64,000 nucleotides of DNA from Gordionus sp. m RMFG-2023 (taxonomy: Eukaryota > Nematomorpha > Gordioida > Chordodea > Parachordodidae). The stretch spans positions 15,440,846-15,504,845 of the forward strand of contig NC_088779.1 of assembly GCF_954871325.1 (NCBI RefSeq), written 5' to 3'. The notes below the pieces were generated by a model, which did not search any database, was not told the origin of the DNA, and saw nothing but the letters and a program-made list of their open reading frames with translations. Made by a program: the position numbers and the translations under genes. Below are positions 24,401 to 35,158 of the stretch, piece after piece; within the stretch, counting starts at the first letter, position 1, and each line of letters opens with the position of its first letter.

Positions 24401-27400
24401 ATACATATTTTTTATATAAACTTTTTAGACATTAAAGTGATTACCGAAAATTGTATAAATATTCAAGAATTAGACCTGAGTGATTGCAATCAATTGTCGG
24501 ATTCTTCCATAGTTTACATAACAAAAAATTTGCAAAATCTAAAAATTCTTGCTCTAAGTCGGTGTTATAAAATTGATCCTAATATTTTTTTGTAAGATAT
24601 TATATATATATAATATTCATCAAAATGCGAATGAAATTTTGCCAAGAATCTCAATTTTTAAATTTTTGAAGGGGTATAGATCTAAATGTTAAATTTATAT
24701 TGATATAAAATTGTCTGCTTGATTTTGCAAAAATATTACATATGGGCTAATATACCTGATTGATATGAACTAGTGTTAGTGCACGTGTATATATGAATGA
24801 TATGAGATGACTATTATGATTAGATTATATTTCATTAATAAATTCTTTTCTGGCTACATTTGACTTAAACTAGGGTTTATAACAAGTTAACTATATAATA
24901 AAGTTATTTTAACATTGCCAATTTGGCTCTGTTCTGTAAAGAGGAGTCAGAAGTGTCCTTAATGAATTTAAATAACTAGGTCTATTATAACGTTCAAAAA
25001 AATATATTCTTGCTTGATTATTATAGACTTCTATCTCCTTGTCGAGATGGGCCGAAATATTATTCCCAGGGGTCCTTTCCACCCATTTACATAACCCAAA
25101 ATATCAATTTTAAATGTTTTTTATGTAATATAGTTCTAACTTATTTTGATCGAATGTTGATATTATTATAGGGTTCTATAAATTTTACCAACCACAAACC
25201 ATTATTTTGATATGATATCAAAATGGTAAAATATATAAAAATTCAAGCGAACTATAATGAAGACTAGAAAAAAGGTAGTTCTTGGGAATTTTATTCAGCT
25301 TTAGCTAAAATAATGAAGAATTATATTCCTAATGAATGAAGAAAGTATGGGTATAGAAAATTTAATTAATAGTGCTAAAATTATCCCCAAATACTAATAT
25401 TTAAATAGTTATTGAAAAAATGGATTTATCATATTTAAGTTTATGATACGCCGCCGTTTATTGAACTCTCGTCGATACATTTCTTATATTCACCGCGTAC
25501 GACCGGCGCATAAATTTTTTTTGCATTTTTTTAACCATTATTCATTTGGGTTATGCCGATTCACAAATTTTTTACCGATCCGATATTTTCCGATATTCGT
25601 TCAAAACCGATCTGATATTTATATTGATTTTTTTTACCATCAACCATTGAACCAAATGTAAAAACAATATTTTCTATGGAAATGCATTTAATTTAATATT
25701 TTTCTACAAATAAGACTAATATTATATTATAATAGCAGTGTTATTAAAGTTGCTTGCTGCTAATTTAGAAAAGCTAAGTAGCGCGCTAATCAACTTTCAA
25801 TTTTATATAATAAATACACATAAAAATTAAAATATATTTATAATTAATTCTAAAATCATAATCTTTTTTAATTTAATTTAATTTTGAAATTTATATTTAG
25901 AAATATGCATTATATATCTAATCATCAAACACGACTAATAACTTCAACTTGAGAAAACATTTACAGGTATTATATCAAACAATCCTTAATCTTTAAAATA
26001 TAATTTAAATCAAATCTGTATCCATAATAATTTTAGCGCTAGATGAGTTTATGTGAAAATAGAATTTATTGCTCAGTCCAAACATGGTATGTTTCAACTG
26101 GCCATAAGATATTATAAATTATTATCTTAATTATCTAGATGTTAGGAACTGCTATTGTTTACCCTAGTTTCAAGTTGAATTGGCCAAATATTAAATATAT
26201 TAATTGAATAAATCCAACGGGAAACTTGATAGTATTTTTTATATAATATAAAAAGAATAATTGCTACATTACTGATTAAATATAACATATTTTCTAATTC
26301 TAGTTATTAAAATAAGGCGTTATATGATTCATTATCAAATTAAGGTCACAATTCTTATTTATTGACATACCAATTACTAGCTATAATATAAAATGGAGGC
26401 GGGGGGGAGGATTAAAAGAAATGTGATAAGTGGGCTTCCATTTTTCCATTCTATCTAATCCCCTCTTCTTTTCTTTACATCCTCTCAAGTTAGTTCCATT
26501 ATCTATCTCCCTAAACTTCTTATTCGCAACTAGGAAATATTATTTGGACGCGGATGTCTAGCATGAATATGTATCGAATGAAGAGATTGAAATAAATGTG
26601 TCAAACATTGTATATTTAGAATAGTGGATGATTAATTTTAATACCTATATGAGATAAACAAATAAATAATATACACTTATGAAGAGTAATGAACTATGGT
26701 ATTTTATATGAAACCTTTGCACACCAAAGATAAGATTTTATTAAAATAGAATAAATGTAATCAGATATTCCTTTTATAATTTTTTGACAACCCTTCTCTA
26801 GATTTAATACATACACCTAATATCTAATATATTTTTTTTAGTCGCGAAAGCGGCTGGCTATTAAATCTTAGCTATTAAAGAATCTTACAATATTTTTCTA
26901 AGCATCATTTCAACCTTTTTTAAATTTAAAAAATAAACTTTTATATATAAGTAATAATTAGGCCAAACTATAAGACTAATAATTGGAATAATAATCCTTG
27001 AAAAACGATTAATTAAAATATAAACATCTGCAAAAAGTATGATTGAATATAATTTAGAAATTTTATGCCAAAAATATCTAGTTTATAGATACATCGCTAT
27101 TTAGTTTTTAAATATTAATCATATATTCACGATCATGTATATAAAATCGATTATATTATCATGAATTTAAGAATTTATTTGGCATAAATAAAATGGATCC
27201 CTTATAAGCTTTTTATTAGTTGGTAATCTTGTCGATATCAACTTGTATATTTTATTAGCCCTCTCATATCCAGGCATGCCATGTCTCCCCCCATCATTGG
27301 GAGACTCCCGCAATTTATAGTTTACACGCAGACATCTCTCCCGCAAAACTACCGCAATTGGAAATATCCCGCAAAAATCTACCGCAATTTTTTAATTTCT

Positions 27401-30400
27401 CCCGCAATTTTTTTAAAAGTATTTTAACGTTTTTAATATATAAATAATAATTTTGAGAGACATTAATTGATTATTTTTATATTTTAAAATAAATTTTAAA
27501 TATTTATTCGAAAAACATGTCTAGTTTGTAAATATCTTTCTATCCTGTTTTATTTTTATCAAATAATAAATCTTTCATTCATATAAGTCAGTACAGGGGA
27601 GTATATATTGCAATACAAAAATATTCTCAAAAATAATAAATAATACAGATGCAACTACATTTGCGGAAATTGTATACATCTATCATGAAGTTCAACATTC
27701 ACAGAGCTTCATCACAATGTGGGTCGAATCATTTTCTCATGATATTTAAAGACTCCAATATAAGTGCAAACCTTACTTGTGGCAGAACAAAAATGAGCAA
27801 GGCTATCACAAGTGTTTTAGTACCTGAATCCTAGAGGTCAATTCTAGACGATTTGAAAGATGGGCATCCATATGCAATTCTAACAGATGCATCTAATAAG
27901 GGAAATATAAAACATTTCCCCCTTCGCTATTTCAACAAGAATAAGAACATTTCAATAAAACTGTTGAAATTTTTTCCTCGGATAGTGAAAAATCCAACAA
28001 TGTTGCTAGCCACATAATGGTAAATATAGCTGATTCAGGATTATTCAGCTTTCTGCGCTGATAATGCCTTTGTAAATTCTGGCAAAAACCAAAGTTACCG
28101 AATTGAGGCAGCATAATAATGAATTAAACCAATTGGCTGTATATACTACATAATTCTTGCAAGATGGCAATGAATGTACTATTTGTGAATGTCGAAATAA
28201 TTGTGATGAAATGTTTTAACGAAGTTCATCAACTAAAAGAGTTAATGAATTAAAAGAGTTGGTGAAGTGGTCTGACTTGGAATGGTGTGAGTTGTTGCGA
28301 TATATACCTATCAGGTGGTTGTCATTAATACCTGTCATCGATAGAATTTTAAAATTTTACAAACTTAAAAAAACTTATTAAATAGAGATTTTAAAAGCTG
28401 TAAAATTTTGAAAAATTTTTTCGAGTATGAAATGGCAGAAGCATATTTGGGATTCGTTTCACATGTAGGAAATCTACTTCATGCAGTTAATATTCAGTTG
28501 CAATCAGAATATTCTTTATAAAAAAGATTCATAAAATCATGCTACAGCTCTGTTCATCTCTACAGTTAAAAATTGATAATAAATTTTATGGCGCTATTGC
28601 TAAAAATATTATATTAAAATGTTCAAATAATACTCTAATTAATACATTTTTAAATGAAGCAGATATTTTTATTAAGACAATTTTAGAATATTTACAATCA
28701 AAATTTGTTTTAATAACTCTATTTACAAATGTATAAATATTATGACCTTGGATCAGAAATCATCAATTGATGGTTTTTATAATTAATAAATATATTAAAA
28801 ATACCGAAAGACATTGATTTCTTGTTTGAGGAGAAATTCTCTATATTTTATGATTCGCCAAAATATTTAAAGTTAGATGGTCTAAAAGAAGAGGAGAAAT
28901 GTGTAGAATTTTTTCGTAATAACGATAAATCCCCATGCTTGGAAAAAATATGCGAGTATTTCTTCTCCTTACCTCATTCTAATGCCTCATCCGAGCGCAT
29001 TTTTAGCCTGATGAGGATTGCTTGGAAAAAGGAGAGAAATCGGATTGCTTTAACAACATTAGAGGCCGAGTTAATCATTAAACAAATATATAATATGTCA
29101 TGCCAGTAATTTTATAAATATCTCAATTAGAGATCTGCAAAGTTAGGTCCGACCGTGCCCGGCCCGAACGGGCTTCGTTCGGGTTCGGGCCTAATTATAT
29201 TTAAAATAATTGGATTCGGGCCGGGCCTAATATTTTTTTAAAAAATCAAACCGGGTCGGGTCGGATCTTGAAATTTTTTTTAAATATATCTAAATTTATC
29301 AATTTTATATTGAATTTTTTATGTAAAATAAAAATTTTTGATTTTATTTATTGAAACTAAACGCCATATAACATGCCTTTTTTTTGAGTAATTATAAAAA
29401 TTAATTTCTATATTTAAATAAATTCTGGCCGGGCCGGTTAATTATCTTAAAAAATTCAGGTTCGGGCCGGGCTAGCAAAACTTTTTAAAAAGATTTCGGG
29501 CCGGGTCGGCATAACCATTTTAAAAAAATTTCGGGCCGGGCTTGAAAAATTAGGCCCGATGCAGATCACTAATCTCAATATCGACGGTAAACATTTAGTT
29601 CTATTATTTAAATCTCAAATAAAATATAATTAAGTTTTAGCAATGTCGCCATAAAATTTATTGTCAATTTTTAACTGTAAAGATGAACACATCTGCAGCA
29701 TAATTTTGTGAATCTTTGTTAAGATTCTTCTGATTGCAACCACACATTAACAGCATGTAGTAGATTTCCTACATGTGAAATCATTCCTAAATATACCTTT
29801 TCCATTCATTGAAAAAAATTTTCAAAATATTAGGACAGCTTTTATAATTTTTTTAAAGGTTTATAAAATTTTAAAATTCTGATGGCTGGTATTAGGAACA
29901 TATCGCAACCAACATTGTGCTGACTCAATTCTGTAAATACACTCTGTTTTTACCAAATTCACTGAGGCATTATCAGATCAGAAAGCTGACATGAAATTTA
30001 TTGTTAATCTCGAATTTGCTATATTTACCATTATATTGTTAGCTATGTCTTTGGATTTTTCACTATTTGAGGGGAAAAAATTTAATAGTTTTATTGAAAC
30101 GACCTTAATTTTATGAAATAGCGGATGATCAAGGGAAATATTTTAATATTTCCCTTATTAGATCATCTGTTCAAATTGCATATGTATGCCCATTTTTCAA
30201 CTCGTCAAGAATTGACCTCCTGGATTTAGATCCTAAAACATGATAGCCTTGCTCATTTTTGTTCTACAAGTATAGTTTTCATTTATATTAAAGTCGTTAA
30301 ATATTATGGGAAAATGATTCTTCCAACATTGTGATGATAAGTATATCTGTGAATGCTGTACTACAAGATAAGTGATTATAATTGTCGCAACTATAGTTTC

Positions 30401-31274
30401 ATCTATATTATTTCTTATTTTTGGAGTACCTTATTATGTATTTAAAGTGATACGTGATAATTAAGCGCCTATTCCTATAATGTTATACACACACACGGTA
30501 GATTTCCAATTGCGATCGTTTTGTGAGACATTCGCATAAAATATATTTTTAATTGTAAAATTAAAATCGTTTTTTTATATAAAATTCTATCTTGTTTACA
30601 TTCTTTTATATTTAAAAAAGATCATTGGTTTTTTAAAATATATTTTAATAAATCAAGATGTTATTTTATTTTGAAAAATAGTTACCGACTTTGTATTTAT
30701 ATAAACTAAATAAAAAATAATAGGCGGATAATTAAGTCAATCAAAAATATTTTTTTTAGCATTTTTATATTTCTACCGCAATTTTTATATTTCTCCCGCA
30801 TAATACCAAATTTATCCCGCAATTTGAAAATTTTGACCTGGCAACCCTGCTCATATCTCAAGACAAGACATTTCTTTTATCCCATGAGGATTATATTCAT
30901 GAATTTGTGGTAGATGTATCATCCAAAATAATTACCACTCCAAATTATTGACATTTTTAATATTTTTATCAAGTTGATCTCCAAAATATATTATCAATAA
31001 TAATAAAATTTTAAAATGATTAGGATATTATTCGTATTATATCTTAAAAATATTCTATTCATTTAGACAACTCAAAGTTTTGACGAAATTGAAATATTTG
31101 GACATTTTTAATCTTCTAAATCAAACCGGTGTTCATCAATTAAAAGAAGCCCTTATCAAATTTGGACTCTGCATTGAAATAAATTACAATTATTTTTCAA
31201 CTATTGCTCGACCTACAACTGGTATAAACAGAACTACTATTTGGAAAAAAAGAACTAGGGATTTAATATGTTAA
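18490..31274 (+). CDS. SKP2: F-box/LRR protein, SKP2 orthologue (complete, ten exons)
   Basis: Substrate receptor of the SCF ubiquitin ligase; in animals SKP2 marks p27-type CDK inhibitors for destruction in the nucleus. Exons: 18490-18504, 18546-18660, 18705-18813, 18854-18974, 19014-19069, 23953-24087, 24123-24224, 24266-24393, 24429-24591, 31067-31274. All introns are GT-AG and all phases join, giving 383 residues (human SKP2 has 424). F-box about 45-90: NWNKLSDEIIIAIFNWLPK, ending DESLWQSIDL. LRRs follow from about 140 (THLDLS, THLSLE, QILNLSRC, VELNLAW, IKLNLSG, QELDLSDC, ILALSRCYKI). The C-terminus has LKEALIKFGLCIEINYNYF and STIARPTTG, diagnostic of SKP2. Eight... of the nine introns, seven are only 35-44 bp; the other two are 4.9 and 6.5 kb and repeat-filled. 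The start MMSLK is the best available choice but short of proof. Confidence 0.9.
20402..21062. repeat. two-copy tandem duplication, ~331-bp period
   Basis: The stretch starting ATGAGCACATAATAGTAATT near 20409 recurs near 20738; both copies end GGATTTCTTATTCATCTACC. Each has the same minus-strand open frame (SNYRFLKYLLINLDKISFED), so two near-identical short ORFs appear. High identity suggests a recent duplication. The frame resembles no family I know. Confidence 0.85.
21190..21483 (-). pseudogene. decayed ORF with a CDGIG motif, probably a mobile-element scrap
   Basis: Read on minus in two frames: one gives NFIDVCYHN, the next TYGKSACDGIGSNIKKGYL. The order resembles a motif I recall from dispersed invertebrate ORFs (HGK..CDG.GG..KR). 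It contains at least one frameshift and a stop, so is not functional. The family name is uncertain. Confidence 0.3.
25800..26100. repeat. remnant related to the inner arm of the 13-kb hAT
   Basis: ATATATTTATAATTAATTCT near 25842 and AGATGAGTTTATGTGA near 26041 match, in order and spacing, the inner right arm near 15965 and 16290. Similarity is moderate with indels, so it is old. A TAGCAGTGTTATTAAAG stretch near 25734 may be a decayed terminus, but its orientation does not fit and no target duplication was seen. Confidence 0.5.
27263..30857 (+). mobile_element. hAT element with inverted internal copies, in SKP2 intron
   Basis: Element 27271-30849 (3,579 bp), flanked by a perfect 8-bp duplication CTCATATC. 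Ends CAGGCATGCCA and TGGCAACCCTG. Transposase pieces on +: 27649-28114 (with LTCGRTKMSKAIT), 28539-28736, and the C-terminal dimerisation part 28822-29109 (LPHSNASSERIFSLMRIAWK). From about 29650 to 30420 there is an inverted, diverged copy of 27600-28530 (both contain the SDASNKG-type and Phe-rich region). Many stops; not functional. Subterminal regions repeat CTCCCGCAATTT and ACCGCAATTT. The same family occurs at 51738-53589. Confidence 0.88.
29120..29579. mobile_element. 444-bp GC-motif TIR element (hAT MITE) nested in the hAT
   Basis: Element 29128-29571: TAGAGATCTGCAAAGTTAGG at the left, CCCGATGCAGATCACTA at the right, perfect 8-bp duplication ATCTCAAT (29120-29127, 29572-29579). Interior has GGGCCGGGCC repeats next to each end and AT-rich centre. 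No coding capacity. Its sister copies are at 60672-61111 and, shorter, at 50882-51094. Confidence 0.93.
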
Positions 31275-33235
31275 ATTTTATCCGTCAAATCAATTTGATA
31301 TATTATTAATAACCTGTTTTATGAATTATTTTGATTGGTTATTAACTTTTTTATAACTATTTTACAAAATTTAAATAAAAAAGCTTTTTTTGCCAAATCG
31401 TTTAATCATATTTTGAGCATAAGTTTTTAAATTCGAATCATAATTTTTGAGATATTTATTTATGGCAAACTAGTTGCGATATGAGGATACCTTTTAATAA
31501 TTTTTAAGACTGACATTTTTATTAATTTTTAAACCAATTGTCATCTGCAAGACCATTTATATGTCTTTTTCGCCAGTGTAATTTATTTTGAACTGCATAC
31601 ATTTACAATGTTTCTTTTGACATTAATTTGCTACCTTGAATATTTATGAAAATGGAAAAAATTTCAAAATACGATTTGAAAGATAATATATATATTTTGA
31701 TAAATTTTTTGCAAAAACTATGAGACTTTAAATTTTTCATTCGAATCAGTAACATTCATTATCTAATATTCTCTTAAGTTTTTTAGAAATTCTGGCTCTA
31801 AGTCAACAAAATTAGTAGTCTCTTTAATTCAATGATTTATCATCTCTTATTGATTCCAATATTTTTTAGAAATATTTGTTATATAATTAGCTATTGAGTT
31901 GATATTATATTCCTATATCCGATACATTTTTTTATTGATCAGTATCGACAATATTAACGCCTAGGAACTATATTTTGATATATCGGCAGAGAAACATCGA
32001 TCATTTTTATCTTAAATGATAGTTAATATTATTTTACCTAAATAAATTAAAAATAATTTAGATTTAAAACAAAATCTTGAAAATATTTTACCACAAAGAA
32101 TTAAAATTTTGCCATTTTTAATAATTTCCCTAATATTAAACAATTATTTATAAAATATATTACTACCATTCTTTCCAGCACCCTAGTTCAACCCTTATTC
32201 AACGTTGCTAAAAAAATTTACTGATAAAAAGGAATGTGTTGGTAAAAGCTTTGAAAAGGTTTTATGCTAAAACCAAATAATAATATTTAGTATTAATGTT
32301 AATTTGTAAAGTAAATATTTTATTTATGCTATTTTTAATAGATGTATTTGTTAATTATTAACAATATATTTCCAAAAATGAATCGAAAAATATCTATGCT
32401 TTTTAGTATCAATTACCTTTATAGAATGCATTTACGAAAAATATAGTATCAATATCAACGGACTTTTAGCATTTATATTGGTACCAGCGAGCCTATTTAT
32501 ATTCATATCCGTACATGTTTCGATACTTTTTAAAATAATCGCTTATAAGCTCGGATTTTACATTGATTTGCCTACGAAATTAATTTAATATTTTTGTTAA
32601 ATACTGGTTTCTTTGTATTTTCATCATAAATGTGTATAGAACGAATTGGTTTACAAGATTCTCCACTTTCTCATCTTGATCTGGCAACTGCTGAATAATG
32701 TTATCTTATTATTTATTTTCTATCTTAATGTTGAAGTTGAGATAAATTTACATGTTTAATTTATGTTAGAAAAAAGTTAAATAGCCTTAGAATAACAATC
32801 AAATTTTATTTTTGGCATAGGTGTCTAAATAGATTTTTTCTCTTGTTCATATTTAGGCTCAATTTTTATAATCCACTCTTTTTCCCTCTTCTATTGGTTT
32901 CATTGACTTTGCAAGTTAATATTATATTTTTATTAATAACATCAAATTATGGGATAATTTATTAACATAATTAATCTTATCACCTTACAAAATCTGATAG
33001 AGGGATTGGCCCAATAGCCCCTCAATCTTTAGACGATTATGCCAAATAATATTGCTTGGTATTTAAATTTAATAAACAATATAATGTACATTATCTAAAA
33101 TCCAAATTTTTTGCAGTTGATATGATAATGGCACTATTTGTGACCATCTACCTATATTATAGAAGCTTTAAATCTTATTGAGACAAAATTTTAACTTACC
33201 AGTCAATGTTAAGGGGAGACATAGGTTCAATTGTA
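31275..33235. other. stretch after SKP2, nothing assigned
   Basis: AT-rich. Contains the presumed SKP2 3' UTR at its start. Several minus-strand stretches near 32560-32900 are open for 20-40 codons but no family or consistent splicing could be established. Confidence 0.45.
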
Positions 33236-33397
33236 TTAAAAATCGGGGCCTTCGAGAACGCCATTCATTTTTAAACTTCTCAGTTTATTCCTAAGTAAGT
33301 CTAATCCTGAATTAAAACCGCTTAACCTTTCACCAGGTGATGGTATCACAATATGGGCTTTTGTTTTACCTTGAGTGGTGTATTGCCTAAAAACTTC
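33236..33397 (-). other. unidentified 53-codon open stretch, possible exon
   Basis: Minus frame reading RQYTTQGKTKAHIVIPSPGE, then LSGFNSGLDLLRNKLRSLKM and EGPDF before a stop. Base composition is clearly less AT-rich than the surroundings and amino acid content looks protein-like. An acceptor-like TTTTTAG lies at its upstream edge. I do not recognise the family; it may be a host terminal exon or a mobile-element scrap. Confidence 0.35.
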
Positions 33398-35158
33398 TTA
33401 TGGTAGGCACTATTTTTTTTTTAAATTCAAAAAATATATAAAATAGATTTTAACGATTAGAAATATGAATAAATTATTATTTATATTATATTTTAAAAAC
33501 AACGTATCAAATTTAAGTCCGCCGATATACAAATTAAAATATTTATAAATATTTATCGTTTTCTTTGGGCTATATTTTTCTATAAAAAATATAAAATGGT
33601 TTATTTCTAATCTTACTATTTTGGATTTTTAAATAGAAGTTGAATTTATAAATAGAGCGACATCTGTTAATATTTACCTACATACAGAACAGAGTCTGCA
33701 TGAGAATGTGAGGTAGGAGCTATTTACCTTCAATTTTTCTGAAGGGGGTAGGATAAAGTAAAATAAATACTATTTGTAGATTAAGAATAAAAACATCTGA
33801 TAAAAAAAATTTTAATTTAATAAATATTTATTACTCATTCATTTACAGATAACATTTTTCTAATATTTTGAATACAGTTACTTATCACTAATTAATAAAT
33901 AATGATTAATTGTTATTCCTGGCCTAAATAATCATGAGGCCTGAAAAAGTTATTATAGTTGTTTTGAGGTTATAATTGGTGGCTCATTATAAGATTTTAT
34001 AACTTAATATCATAGGGTTGTTAGAGCATAATGGGTGAATAAATATCGCGGCTGAAGCCCTAAAAATTTGTTTAGAAGGGTAGAGTGTAGATTTTGGAGG
34101 GGGCTTTCTTCCAATAAATTTGTCATTTAGACGATGCTTACATAATATTTTATTATTGTCAACAACACCTAATATATTTTTAAATATCAGTCAAAATAAA
34201 AAAATGATTAATTGGCAAAAGGGCATCGAGAAATTCGATTTATTATTTCTTTCAAAGTAAAATTTTAAATTCCTATTTAAAGATCTAAAAGATTTTAAAA
34301 TGGAAATTTCGTCCTGTAGTTCTTACATTTTATATTTATTGTAAGGAATTGATATTTATATTTCAAAATTCTAATAGAAATTTTATTTTCTTAAAAACAA
34401 AGCATTTAGTTTGATTTCTAATCTGTCAGAGTTTTCAAAGAAGATTAGGTAACATGTGCAAATTTATTCCTTACCTTAAAAATCAAAAAATAGTTTTCTT
34501 TACCCTCTAGGACTACTTCCATAAAATAGTAAATCAAAAAAATTTCTACCAATCAACTAATTCCAAGGGATTATATTTTTTTAGTTTAACTTTGTTTAAG
34601 CTATAAAATGGAATTTTATCATACATTATTGTTAATGGCTATTCAACTAATTCATTTAGTTATATGACAAACCGATTTAACTCTAAAGGGGTTATATGAA
34701 AAGTCATGTACTATGATAATGAAGAAGCGCAAATAAATTAAATTTCGAAATTTACAAGATCACAAAATTCAAATATCATTTTCATAATTTTAAATTATCG
34801 AGATTTATTTATTATTTAGCTTCTTGAGGTCGTAAATATGAAGATGATCGTAAATTGAATTTTTTTTTATATTAAATAAAAAAATATCTTTTACTTAACA
34901 TTTTGAACTATTTAAAAGAGCTGACATAAATTTTTATGAGAAGGTGCCTGTGTCATAAAATACCCTCTAATGGGTCTCAGCGTGAGCTCATGAGGGAACA
35001 GAAAGCAAAGTATCCTGTTAAAATATTTAAAAGAATTTTATAAAATCAAGAATGAAGGGGACTGATAGTTTTATTCATAATATGATGATGAATTCTTATT
35101 TTATATTTGATACCCTTACCTAATTTTTCTTTTTTACCCCCTCTCTTCTTTTCCTCCT
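33398..35158. other. AT-rich stretch, nothing assigned
   Basis: No coding, RNA or repeat feature supported. A C/T-rich stretch immediately precedes the LTR element. Confidence 0.5.

Larger units (their letters stand above)
24592..31066 (+). other. SKP2 last intron
   Basis: 6.5-kb intron holding a hAT element at 27271-30849, a remnant related to the 13-kb hAT's inner arm near 25735-26100, and otherwise AT-rich sequence. The small frame at 25443-25661 lies in a locally GC-richer patch but is not recognisable. The downstream exon is spliced cleanly after TATTCATTTAG. Confidence 0.75.

Noticed and set aside
33120-33190. Minus reading GRWSQIVPLSYQ suggestive of a Myb repeat
   Set aside because: Only a few residues agree; spacing of the Trp residues and the rest of the repeat do not fit.
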